A stretch of 64,000 nt of DNA, from positions 2,183,501 through 2,247,500 of the forward strand of contig NZ_CP090066.1 in NCBI RefSeq assembly GCF_021391535.1, written 5' to 3'. This DNA comes from Aurantimonas sp. HBX-1. Lineage in GTDB: Bacteria > Pseudomonadota > Alphaproteobacteria > Rhizobiales > Rhizobiaceae. Below, one piece after another: positions 38,063-46,183 of this stretch (the first letter of the stretch is position 1; every line of letters starts with the position of its first letter). Made by a program: the position numbers and the translations under genes. The notes under the pieces are model-generated. The model was not told the DNA's origin. It saw nothing but the letters and a program-made list of their open reading frames with translations, and made no database searches.

Positions 38063-39118
38063 ATGACAGACAAGATCCGGATCGGGGTACTGGGCGCGAG
38101 CGGCTATACGGGCGCTGATCTGGTGCGCCTTGCCGCCCGCCATCCGGCCGTCGAGATCGGCGTGCTGACCGCGAACAGCCACGCGGGCAAGCCGATGCGC
38201 GCGGTGTTCCGGCATTTTTCGCATATCGACCTGCCGGACCTCGTGCGCATCGACGAAGCCGACTGGGGCAGCGTCGACGCGGTGTTCTGCGGGCTGCCGC
38301 ACGGCACCACCCAGGCGATCACCCGCGAGATCTTCGCGACCTATCCCGACACGAAGATCATCGACATGTCGGCCGACTTCCGACTGCGGGATGCCGCGGT
38401 CTACAAGGAGTGGTACGGGCTCGACCATGGCGCCATGGATATCCAGGGCGAGGCGGTCTACGGGCTCACCGAGATCTACCGGGACGCGATCCGCGATGCG
38501 CGGCTGATCGCCTGCCCCGGCTGCTACCCGACCGCCGTCCTGCTCTCCCTCGTGCCGCTGGCACGGGCCGGGCTGATCGACACGGCCGATATCGTCATCG
38601 ACGCGAAGTCGGGCGTGTCAGGCGCCGGCCGCAGCCTGAAGGAGAACACGCTGTTCTGCGAGGCTGGCGAAGGCATCTCGCCCTACGCGGTCGGCAAGCA
38701 TCGTCACATGGCGGAAATCGAGCAGGAGATCGCCGTTGCGGCCGGCATCCCGGACGCGCGGATCAACTTCACCCCTCATCTGATCCCGATGAGCCGCGGC
38801 GAACTCTGCACCAGCTATGTCCGTCTGGCGGGCGGCGCGACCGCGTCAGACCTTCGCGACCGGCTGGCCGAGGCCTATGCCGACGAGCCCTTCGTGACCG
38901 TGCTGGAAGACGGCGTGCTGCCGCAGACCCAGATGGTGCGCGGCTCGAACTATGTGGCGATGAACGTCGTGCCGGACCGCATCCCCGGACGCGCCATCGT
39001 GATCTCGGCACTGGACAATCTGGTGAAGGGTTCGGCCGGCCAGGCAATCCAGAACTTCAACGTCGCCTTCGGCCTTGAGGAAACGCTCGGCATCGAGCAG
39101 CTGCCGCTCTTCCCTTGA
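38063..39118 (+). CDS. argC: N-acetyl-gamma-glutamyl-phosphate reductase
   Basis: A 351-residue type 1 ArgC for the third step of arginine synthesis. IGVLGASGYTGADLVRL binds NADP, and the catalytic thiol is Cys154 in ACPGCYPTAV. His in YAVGKHRHMAEIEQ and the end segment DNLVKGSAGQAIQNFN are conserved. ATG 38063 is well placed and gives MTDKIRIGVLG. Members of this subtype have about 350 residues, longer than the short type 2 form. Confidence 0.97.
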   Translation: MTDKIRIGVLGASGYTGADLVRLAARHPAVEIGVLTANSHAGKPMRAVFRHFSHIDLPDLVRIDEADWGSVDAVFCGLPHGTTQAITREIFATYPDTKIIDMSADFRLRDAAVYKEWYGLDHGAMDIQGEAVYGLTEIYRDAIRDARLIACPGCYPTAVLLSLVPLARAGLIDTADIVIDAKSGVSGAGRSLKENTLFCEAGEGISPYAVGKHRHMAEIEQEIAVAAGIPDARINFTPHLIPMSRGELCTSYVRLAGGATASDLRDRLAEAYADEPFVTVLEDGVLPQTQMVRGSNYVAMNVVPDRIPGRAIVISALDNLVKGSAGQAIQNFNVAFGLEETLGIEQLPLFP

Positions 39119-39127
39119 ATTCAAGCC

Positions 39128-39164
39128 GGAGAAGTCTCTGTCCCGGACGGGTAGAGGCTTCTCC
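39128..39164. terminator. Inverted repeat between convergent argC and ctaA
   Basis: GGAGAAG-T-CTCT pairs with AGAG-G-CTTCTCC across a 13-base loop, with one T-G mismatch. It lies 9 bp after argC and 8 bp from the ctaA stop, so it could end both convergent transcripts. No T-run is present. Confidence 0.5.
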
Positions 39165-39171
39165 AACCGGC

Positions 39172-40263
39172 CTACCGCGCGAGATAGGCGCGCTCGGGAT
39201 ATTCGCCCTTCAGGCTGCGCAGATGGACCACGGCCATCGCCAGCACCACGACGCCGCCGGCCTGGTGCGCCAGGCCCCAGCCGATCGGCACGGCGAGCAG
39301 CAGCGTGACGATGCCGATCGAGGCCTGCGCCAGCACCAGGAAGAACAGCACCAGCGCCACCCTGGCGTGGCGCGTGCCGGGCGCGAGCATCAGCGACGCC
39401 GCTGCGTGCGCGGCGACGACCGCGAACAGCGTGTAGGCGCCCATCCGGTGCACGAACTGCACGGTCATGACGTTCTCGAAGAAGTTGCGCCAGGCCGGCT
39501 GCATGGTGAGCAGACCGCCGGGGATCCAGGCGCCGTCCATGAGCGGCCAGGTGTTGAAGGTGAGCCCGGCATTGAGCCCGGCGACCAGCCCGCCGAGATA
39601 GATCTGCACGAAGGTCAGGAACAGGATCAGGCCGGCGACGCCGATCGATCCCCGCGACGGCGGCGCCTCGAAGCGCGGTCGGGCGAGGCCCCGCGCCACC
39701 CAGATAATCGCCGCGAAGATGATGCAGGCGATCGTCAGGTGCGTCGCCAGACGATACTGGCTGACGTCGGTACGCACGCTCAGACCGGACGCGACCATCC
39801 ACCAGCCGATGCCGCCCTGCAGCGCCCCGAGGGCGAGAATCCCGAGCAGCCGCGGCTTAAGGAACGGCTCGATCCGACCGGTCAGCCAGAAGAACGCCAG
39901 CGGAAGGGCGAAGACGATGCCGACGCCGCGCGCGAGGAAGCGATGCGCCCATTCCCACCAGTAGATGGTCTTGAACTCGTCGAGGCTCATGCCCCGGTTG
40001 ATCTGCTGGTATTGCGGGATCTGCCGGTAGAGGTCGAATTCCTCCTGCCACTCCTCCGTCGAGAGCGGCGGCACGACCCCGTGGATCGGCTTCCACTCGG
40101 TGATCGACAGGCCCGATTCGGTGAGGCGCGTGGCGCCGCCGACGACGATCAACGCGAAGATCACCAAAGCGACGGCATAGAGCCAGGCGCGGATGGCCGA
40201 ACGGTTGCGGTCCCGCGGCGAGACCACCGACGGCGCGGCGGCGGAAGAAGCCATTGTGTTCAT
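39172..40263 (-). CDS. ctaA: Haem A synthase (COX15/CtaA, type 2)
   Basis: A 363-residue inner-membrane haem A synthase that oxidises the C8 methyl of haem O for cytochrome aa3. Eight hydrophobic segments are visible. Two-fold repeated histidine motifs occur: GGATRLTESGLSITEWKP and WWEWAHRFLAR in the first half, and VQFVHRMGAY with GWGLAHQAGG in the second. NTWPLMDG is typical of the alphaproteobacterial type. ATG 40263 starts MNTMASSAA; a start nine bases later is possible. Confidence 0.95.
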   Translation of the reverse strand: MNTMASSAAAPSVVSPRDRNRSAIRAWLYAVALVIFALIVVGGATRLTESGLSITEWKPIHGVVPPLSTEEWQEEFDLYRQIPQYQQINRGMSLDEFKTIYWWEWAHRFLARGVGIVFALPLAFFWLTGRIEPFLKPRLLGILALGALQGGIGWWMVASGLSVRTDVSQYRLATHLTIACIIFAAIIWVARGLARPRFEAPPSRGSIGVAGLILFLTFVQIYLGGLVAGLNAGLTFNTWPLMDGAWIPGGLLTMQPAWRNFFENVMTVQFVHRMGAYTLFAVVAAHAAASLMLAPGTRHARVALVLFFLVLAQASIGIVTLLLAVPIGWGLAHQAGGVVVLAMAVVHLRSLKGEYPERAYLAR

Positions 40264-40415
40264 GACGTTCGCATGGCACGCGGCATGGGGCGGATCAAGG
40301 GCGCGAAGGTCGCAGGCCAGGCACTGGAAAGAGCCGGCCCCGGCGTCCATAGAGAGGCGGCGCGCCCCGTCTCCGGCAGACTGCCGCGGGCGCGGTTGTC
40401 AGTGGAAGGCCTTCC

Positions 40416-40625
40416 ATGCCCGTCAGGCTCAAGAAATTCCTCGGCGCGATCATCCTGATCGTGCTGGTCGTCGTCTACGCCGTCCTCGCGACCGCCATTG
40501 CGACGGTCTATCTCGCCGCGTCGAGCGGCTGGGTCCACCTCGCCTATTTCCTGTTCAGCGGCATCCTCTGGGTCGTGCCGGCGATGCTGGTGATCAAATG
40601 GATGGAGACCGCGCCCCGCCGCTAG
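40416..40625 (+). CDS. Small DUF2842 membrane protein
   Basis: A 69-residue protein with two hydrophobic helices (residues 9-33 and 42-60) and the conserved end WVVPAMLVIKWME followed by a few polar residues. This is the size and pattern of DUF2842, a family common in Hyphomicrobiales and found near ctaA. The ribosome site GGAAGG precedes ATG 40416. The function is unknown. Confidence 0.85.
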   Translation: MPVRLKKFLGAIILIVLVVVYAVLATAIATVYLAASSGWVHLAYFLFSGILWVVPAMLVIKWMETAPRR

Positions 40626-40640
40626 CCTGGCCGGCGCTGG

Positions 40641-41573
40641 TCAGAGAATCCCGTCCGCGGCCATGCGCTTCAACCGCTCGGCGGTCTCGGCTCCTGGGCG
40701 CCATCCCAACCGCTGCTGCAGGTGGCTAGTATCGAGGACGAAGGGGGTCGCCAGGCCGCGCCAGCGCACCGCCCTGCCCGTCCAGCCGGCGGCCGCTCCC
40801 ATAAGACCCACCGGAGCCGGCAGCACCATCGCCCGGCGTCCCCACCCCTCGCGCAGGGCGCGCACGATGTCGGCGGGCGCCAGCGGTCCGTTGTCGGCGA
40901 CCAGGAATGTCTCGCCCGCCGCAGCGGAATGCTCCAGAGAAAGCGTGATCACGTCGCACAGCTGGTCGACCGCGACGAGGCTGCGTGGCGCGCCGAGACT
41001 TGCCAGCGGCAGCGGCAGCTTGCGCCGGGCCAGCCCCAGCAGGGACGCGAAACCGCCGCGCGCGCCAGCGCCGTAGACCGGGGCGGGACGCAGGACGCAG
41101 CCTTGCGTCCCGGTTCCCGCGAGCGCGTCCCAGAACGTCGCCTCCGCTTCCGCCTTGGAAGCGGCATAGGCGCTGGCAGGCGCCAGCGAATCGCCCTCGC
41201 GAACGAGCCCCTCGTGCGGCGCGTGAACGTTGGCGGTGCTGACCAGGATCATCCGACCGACCCCCTCGCGGCCGGCACGCCGCGCCAGCGCCGCGGTCGC
41301 CTCGACATTGGCGCGGCGCAGCGCCGGCAGGTCGCCGGCCAGCGCCTCCCTCCGAACGGGGTTGAGCGCCGCCAGGTGCACAGCGGCCTCGATGCCGTCC
41401 GGCCAGGATTGCCACGCCTCGATATCCGCGATGTCGGCCGGGCCCTGAATCGTGCCGGGACCGCGCCCCGCCCCACCGCGCGTCAGCGCTACCACGTCGT
41501 GCCCCTGCTCCCGCAGCCGGGGCGTGAGGTGCCGGCCGACGAAACCGCCCGAGCCGGTCAGCAGGATGCGCAT
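40641..41573 (-). CDS. Extended SDR, WbpV/WreQ-like nucleotide-sugar 4-reductase
   Basis: A 310-residue Rossmann protein: LLTGSGGFVGRHL binds NAD(P), and Tyr and Lys lie in SAYAASKAEAE with STANVHAP upstream. Its size and the weakly conserved C-terminal half match WbpV and rhizobial WreQ. WreQ reduces the 4-keto intermediate to UDP-N-acetylquinovosamine, and its gene pairs with wreU. Here the divergent neighbour, 136 bp away, is a WreU-like initiating transferase, which supports that reading. A 4,6-dehydratase that would supply the intermediate is not in the window. Confidence 0.8.
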   Translation of the reverse strand: MRILLTGSGGFVGRHLTPRLREQGHDVVALTRGGAGRGPGTIQGPADIADIEAWQSWPDGIEAAVHLAALNPVRREALAGDLPALRRANVEATAALARRAGREGVGRMILVSTANVHAPHEGLVREGDSLAPASAYAASKAEAEATFWDALAGTGTQGCVLRPAPVYGAGARGGFASLLGLARRKLPLPLASLGAPRSLVAVDQLCDVITLSLEHSAAAGETFLVADNGPLAPADIVRALREGWGRRAMVLPAPVGLMGAAAGWTGRAVRWRGLATPFVLDTSHLQQRLGWRPGAETAERLKRMAADGIL

Positions 41574-41709
41574 GAGAAGTCCCCGTGTGTCTGGTCAGGC
41601 CGTCGTGCAGACTCTAGAGCAGGAACCGGTGCGCGGCGGCAAGGCGGCGCACATCCGGTGCCGGTCCCTGGGCTGGCGTCCTGTCTCGATCCTTCGCGGG
41701 AACGGCCTG

Positions 41710-42264
41710 ATGAAACGTCTCTTCGATTTCGCCGTCAGCGCGGCGGCTCTCGTCGTCCTCGGATGGCTGATCCTGGCGCTGGTCGTCCTGATCCGCCTGA
41801 CATCTCCGGGTCCCGGCCTGTTCCTGCAGGAAAGGGTCGGCCGCGGCCGGAAGATCTTCCGCTGCTGCAAGCTGCGGACGATGGCCGAGGGCACGCCGCA
41901 TGTGGCGACGCACCACGCCACGGCCGCAAGCATCACCGGCCTCGGCCGCCGGCTGCGGCGGGTCAAGCTCGACGAGTTGCCGCAGCTGTGGAACGTCCTG
42001 AAGGGCGAGATGAGCCTGGTCGGTCCCCGCCCCTGCCTGCCGGTGCAGGCGGAGCTGATCGCGGCGCGCGAGCGGCGCGGCGTCTTCGCGTTGCGCCCGG
42101 GCATCACGGGCCGGGCGCAGGTCATGGGCGTCGACATGTCCGACCCGGAACGCCTGGCCCAAATCGACGCCGAATACGCGGCGTCGCAGTCGTTCTTCGG
42201 GGACCTGAAACTCCTGGCGCAGACCTTCTTCGGGGCCGGCCGGGGCGATCGGGTCGCGCTCTAG
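41710..42264 (+). CDS. Small monotopic initiating phosphoglycosyl transferase (WreU/PglC-like)
   Basis: A 184-residue bacterial sugar transferase. It has one N-terminal re-entrant helix (residues 5-28), then PGPGLFLQERVGRGRKIF and CCKLRTM, the catalytic region DELPQLWNVLKGEMSLVGPRP, and LRPGITGRAQV. Enzymes like this move a hexosamine- or QuiNAc-1-phosphate onto undecaprenyl phosphate, the first step of O-antigen or capsule assembly. In the typical PGT pair Asp-Glu, the DE of KLDELPQ is present. ATG 41710 begins MKRLFDFAVS, as in the family. The end overlaps the convergent ligase gene by 4 bp. Confidence 0.92.
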   Translation: MKRLFDFAVSAAALVVLGWLILALVVLIRLTSPGPGLFLQERVGRGRKIFRCCKLRTMAEGTPHVATHHATAASITGLGRRLRRVKLDELPQLWNVLKGEMSLVGPRPCLPVQAELIAARERRGVFALRPGITGRAQVMGVDMSDPERLAQIDAEYAASQSFFGDLKLLAQTFFGAGRGDRVAL

Positions 42265-43511
42265 GCCTGACGCCGGGCCACACGGACCGCGGGACGGGTC
42301 GAGTATCGAACCCGGAACGCCTCCCGCCGGATCGAGACGAGGACCAGCGTCATGAACGAGAAGGTCGACAGGACCATCCATTCGTTCAGCAGCACCCCAT
42401 GGAAGGAGCCGAAGGTGACGACGAGGAACACGAAGGCGTAGGACGTCTCGACGACCCGCCCGCCGGGCGCCGCCCGGGTCACCTGGACCAGGAACACGCC
42501 GAAGATCCCGATCAGAAGGACGAGGCCGACCAGCCCGTTCGATGCCGCCTCGTCGAGAAACAGATTGTGCAGGTGGGTGAAGCTGCCGACATAGATGGCA
42601 TTGTCGGCGCCGACAGCATCCGCGACCGCGGCCACCCGGTTGGTGCTGCCGACACCCGTCAGCGGGTGGTCGGCGACGACGGCTAGCGTCCCGGCCCACA
42701 TGACCGCCCGAACGTCGACCGATCCGGTCGCGACCCCGGTCTCTTCCAGCTGCTGGATCTCCTCGAGACCGGCGTCCCAGCGTGTCTCGATCAGCGAGGT
42801 GGCCGGCACCGCGACCGCGAGGACCGCGGCCGCCGCCGGCAACGCCAGCCACCGCATGCGACTCGGCACTTCGCGCCACCGCGGCAGCAGCGCCATGAGA
42901 TCGAAAACGGCGACGAGGAGGTAGACGAACCAGGCGGCGCGCGTGCCGGTCATGAGCACCGGAACCAGCGAGACATAGGTCCACAGCCGGCTGTTGGGCA
43001 GATAGGCTTCCGGCCGCTGCGCCTCCATCCGCGCCGCCAGGCCCGCGACCGCGACGAGGAACGCGAGGATCGCCTCGTTGAGCCCGAGCCCCAGGCGATT
43101 GTCGTTGAGCAGCGGATCGAACGGGATCAGCACCAGCACGGCGAGGATCGCCAGCCGCGAGCCAAGGATCAGCGTGTCGAGCGGCTGCCGGACCAGGCTG
43201 ATCGACATCGGCAGGAAAACGAAGCCGAGCATGATCCCGCAATAGGTCAGGAACCGGTTGTCGAGAATCGGTTCGTTGCGGGCGACGACGAGGACCACCG
43301 ACCACGCGACATAGCAGACGATGGCCCAGGAGAATGCCGGGTCGGCATAGCGCCAGGTGCGGTGCCGGGCGAAGCCGAGATTGACGCCGATCAGGCCGAA
43401 CAGGCTGAAGACCCATTTGGCGAGCGGATTGCCGAGGACCAGCATCACCACACCAAGGGTCAGGAACGGCGAATCGAACGGCCGTCGGGCCAGGAGCCAT
43501 CGCTTGATCAT
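42261..43511 (-). CDS. O-antigen ligase/polymerase-like membrane protein (WaaL/Wzy type)
   Basis: A 416-residue protein with about ten hydrophobic helices and one long periplasmic loop between residues 240 and 340. That loop includes MTGTRAAW just before it and HPLTGVGSTN and FTHLHNLFLDEAASNGL in it. This arrangement, with the HNxxL element, marks the Wzy_C superfamily that covers O-antigen ligases and polymerases. The two activities cannot be separated by sequence alone. ATG 43511 overlaps the stop of the family 25 glycosyltransferase gene as ATGA, so both belong to one operon. Confidence 0.87.
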   Translation of the reverse strand: MIKRWLLARRPFDSPFLTLGVVMLVLGNPLAKWVFSLFGLIGVNLGFARHRTWRYADPAFSWAIVCYVAWSVVLVVARNEPILDNRFLTYCGIMLGFVFLPMSISLVRQPLDTLILGSRLAILAVLVLIPFDPLLNDNRLGLGLNEAILAFLVAVAGLAARMEAQRPEAYLPNSRLWTYVSLVPVLMTGTRAAWFVYLLVAVFDLMALLPRWREVPSRMRWLALPAAAAVLAVAVPATSLIETRWDAGLEEIQQLEETGVATGSVDVRAVMWAGTLAVVADHPLTGVGSTNRVAAVADAVGADNAIYVGSFTHLHNLFLDEAASNGLVGLVLLIGIFGVFLVQVTRAAPGGRVVETSYAFVFLVVTFGSFHGVLLNEWMVLSTFSFMTLVLVSIRREAFRVRYSTRPAVRVARRQA

Positions 43512-44260
43512 GCGCGGTCCGCTCCCCTCGCCGCGTAGATGCCGCGGCGAAAGAGCTCCGACGTGCGGAAGGCCAGGGTCGTCAGCCGCCGCCAGGGCGC
43601 AAGCCGCGCCGCCGCGTATTTCTTCGTGCCGCCGATCAGGCTCTTCTTGGTCGCCGGATTGCTGGCGACGAGATCGGGCCGGACGTGGCGGACGCGAATG
43701 CCATGCGCCCAGCCGCGCTCGAGCGCCACGTCGTAGGGCAGCCGCATCGGAACGAGTTGCTCCCGCAGGATCTTCGCCGCCCGGCGATTGATCAGATAGC
43801 AGGCGGAACTGCCGGTCGGACCGAACCAGGCGAGCCCGAGTTCGCCACCGCCCGGTAGCCGTCGGCGCGCGCGCAAGGCCGGCAGGCGGTGATGCATCAG
43901 CTTGACGAGATCCCAGTCGTCGACCGCGGCGATCGCCTCGACGGCGGACCGGAATCCCGGGCCTGGCCGGACATCGTCCTCGAAGATCACCGCGGCATCG
44001 GCATCGCTCGCCAGGAAATCGTCGAAGGCGCCGAGATGGCTGGCATAGCAACCATACTCGCCATCCATCGGAACCTTGCCATGCAGGCGCCTGAACCCCG
44101 CCTCGTCGAGGACGGCGTCCCGTTCCTGGACAGGCGCGGCGGCGCCGTCCACGGCTGGCACGCGCTGCAAGGTCAGCCCGCTCAGCGCGGCATCCGCCGA
44201 GATGGCGGCGAGGCGGTCGGGCGACCGGTCGAGATTGATGACGTAGTAGACGATCTTCAA
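43508..44260 (-). CDS. Family 25 glycosyltransferase (second copy)
   Basis: A 250-residue GT25 protein. VYYVINLDRSPDRLAA opens it, GCYASHLGAFDDFLAS and AVIFEDDVRPG hold the acidic metal-binding site near residue 92, and GSSACYLINRRAA is the usual C-terminal segment. It is only distantly like the GT25 at 11.0 kb. Coupled by ATGA to the O-antigen ligase or polymerase, it probably adds a hexose to the repeat unit or core. ATG 44260 begins MKIVYYVINLD. Confidence 0.87.
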   Translation of the reverse strand: MKIVYYVINLDRSPDRLAAISADAALSGLTLQRVPAVDGAAAPVQERDAVLDEAGFRRLHGKVPMDGEYGCYASHLGAFDDFLASDADAAVIFEDDVRPGPGFRSAVEAIAAVDDWDLVKLMHHRLPALRARRRLPGGGELGLAWFGPTGSSACYLINRRAAKILREQLVPMRLPYDVALERGWAHGIRVRHVRPDLVASNPATKKSLIGGTKKYAAARLAPWRRLTTLAFRTSELFRRGIYAARGADRA

Positions 44261-44463
44261 GCGGTGACTTTCGCATGCAGGGCCGTGGCGGTCGGGCGCC
44301 GCCTCGAAAGCCCGTATCGCGAGCAGGTGTCAAGGCGGGGTGCCTCGTCGCCTGCGGCAATGGGCTCAACAACCCACCAATTGCGGCATTGCGATGCTTT
44401 CTCGTCGCGCGAGCACGCGTTCCGCCCTCGAAGCTGGCGAAAAGCCCGCACGGTGCGGCCGAT

Positions 44464-45180
44464 TCAGTCAGACCCGGAACCCGCAATCTGCATGACCACC
44501 ACGTCCTCGAGCCCAATCGATGCCAGCGCGGCGGCGATCGCGGCGACGGCCGCATGTTCGTCGGCAGCGGCTGCGACGACGACGGCCGTATGCTCGTCGA
44601 GGAGGGCGGGGAGCCGGTCGAGGCTGGCGCGGTCGAACTCGACGACGCAGCATTCATAGGTCTGCTTCAAGGCCGACAGCGTCAGCGGCAGGTGCGCCGA
44701 CCACTGTTCCCCCGGCGCATGCGCGCCGAACCCGCCGGACGGGACGATGTGGGCGGCGGAGTGGCGGTCGCGGTGAATCGCCTGCGCGAACGTGATCGTC
44801 CCGGCGGCGACCGCGGCGACCCCCTGCTGCTCGCGTCCAAGCCCGGTCAGGCCGGCAACGCGATGTCCGCGCGTCAGGTCGACCAGGATCGCCGCCGTGC
44901 CCAGCGACGCGAAGCCACGGACGAGGTCGACGCCGCCCGGATGCCGCTCGGCGTCGACCGACAGCACGACCAGCCGCGCCAGGTCGCCGAGTTGCGCCGC
45001 GGCGACGATCTCCGCGACGCTCGCCGCGGCCGGGTCCGGGCGCGCCGGCGGCGCCTCACCCTGGCTCGCAACGGCCGTCAGATGGGCTCCTTTCGCCGGG
45101 GTGCCGCCCGCCGCCCGATAGGGGCGTTGCGCGGCCCTCAGCTGGTCGACGGGACCGCCGAAATCGGGACTGGTGATCAA
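44464..45180 (-). CDS. Degenerate BY-kinase/ExoP-like ATPase domain lacking a P-loop
   Basis: About 238 residues that follow the pattern of the C-terminal kinase domain of ExoP/Wzc proteins: LVVLSV (strand before the P-loop), GTAAILVDLTRG (Walker A'-like strand), then LTGLGREQQGVAAVAAGTITFAQAIHRD and HIVPSGG. Where a GxxGxGKT P-loop should stand the sequence reads SVDAERHPGGVD, so ATP binding is unlikely, and no tyrosine-rich tail is visible. I choose TTG 45180 because CCGGAG lies 6 bp before it; a GTG at 45279 gives 271 residues, but the extra part is arginine-rich and unconvincing. It is divergent from the OPX lipoprotein gene, the usual partner of such kinases. Family placement is inferred from pattern and context. 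Confidence 0.6.
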   Translation of the reverse strand: MITSPDFGGPVDQLRAAQRPYRAAGGTPAKGAHLTAVASQGEAPPARPDPAAASVAEIVAAAQLGDLARLVVLSVDAERHPGGVDLVRGFASLGTAAILVDLTRGHRVAGLTGLGREQQGVAAVAAGTITFAQAIHRDRHSAAHIVPSGGFGAHAPGEQWSAHLPLTLSALKQTYECCVVEFDRASLDRLPALLDEHTAVVVAAAADEHAAVAAIAAALASIGLEDVVVMQIAGSGSD

Positions 45181-45259
45181 AGCATTCTCCGGACTTCGCT
45201 GTCGGCGCACCCGGCAGCCGGATGGCCGGCGGGTTTGCTGTCTCCCGAGTGGCCCCCAT

Positions 45260-45280
45260 GGTGACGGTCCGGTCGTCACC
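45260..45280. promoter_or_regulatory. Inverted repeat in the divergent promoter region before the OPX gene
   Basis: GGTGACG and CGTCACC form 7-bp arms around a 7-base centre. The element lies between the kinase-like gene and the export lipoprotein gene and could be an operator shared by both. A+T-rich sequence suited to a promoter follows at 45335-45360. No regulator is known. Confidence 0.3.
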
Positions 45281-45398
45281 GCCGCGTTAAGACTGGCATC
45301 TCCTTCGGCACCCCAAGCAGCTTTACCGCGGATTAACCATAACGAACTATCAACGTCTCAGCTGCCTGCCGCCCACGGCGGGAACGGACGGAACGGAC

Positions 45399-45962
45399 AT
45401 GATGCGAAGGACCACCCTGGCGCTCATCGGCGCGATGATGGCGGCACTGGCGGGATGCGCTTCCTACAAGCCGGTTGCGCCAGCCTTTCATGCCGTCCTC
45501 AATCAGCCGTACCGGCTCGACAGCGGCGACGTGCTGCGCGTCACCGTCTTCGAGCAGACGGGGCTGACCAACGCCTATCCGGTCGACAAGGCCGGCTACC
45601 TCTCCTTTCCGCTGATCGGCCTGGTCCCCGCGCGCGGCCGCACCACGCATGAGCTCGAACAGGTGCTGGCCGACCGGCTGCGGGGTGGCTACCTGGTGGA
45701 TCCGGACGTCACGGTGCAGGTCGACCAGTACCGTCCCTTCTTCATCATGGGCGAGGTCACGACGGGTGGCCAGTACACCTACGTCCCCGGCATGACCGTC
45801 CAGAAGGCCGTCGCCATCGCCGGTGGCTTCACGCCCCGGGCCGAGCAGGAATCGGTCGACATCACCCGGCAGGTCGGGGGCCGCATCCTCACCGGGCGCG
45901 TGCTGACCTCCGATCCCATCGTCCCCGGCGACACGCTCTACATACGCGAGCGCTGGTTCTAG
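45399..45962 (+). CDS. Short OPX (Wza-like) polysaccharide export lipoprotein
   Basis: A 187-residue lipoprotein: the signal peptide ends in the lipobox LAGC (Cys20). The mature part contains the Poly_export domain (YRLDSGDVLRVTVFEQTGL) and one SLBB-like part (RPFFIMGEVTTGGQYTYVPGM with VAIAGGF). Wza of E. coli is about 380 residues and ends in a helix that spans the outer membrane; this protein lacks both the repeats and that helix, as do several rhizobial OPX proteins. It would form a periplasmic ring that needs another outer-membrane channel. It heads a plus-strand unit with the sugar transferase at 46.2 kb. Confidence 0.92.
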   Translation: MMRRTTLALIGAMMAALAGCASYKPVAPAFHAVLNQPYRLDSGDVLRVTVFEQTGLTNAYPVDKAGYLSFPLIGLVPARGRTTHELEQVLADRLRGGYLVDPDVTVQVDQYRPFFIMGEVTTGGQYTYVPGMTVQKAVAIAGGFTPRAEQESVDITRQVGGRILTGRVLTSDPIVPGDTLYIRERWF

Positions 45963-46183
45963 GGGATCGCCCGCCCGCAGCGGGGCGAAAGCAACGATCC
46001 CGGCGCTTTCCGGCCGACGAGGAAACGCTCGGGAACGGCCGCTGCGTCGAATGCGTCGCTGCGCGGCAACGCATTCTTAGCCGCCCTGTGCCAGTGTGCG
46101 CGCGAGCAGGCCCCGACCCGACGCGACCGGAGATACGGCGGAGCGTGGTGCGTCGGCCGGTATTTCGGGCGGAAGCAACGTAC

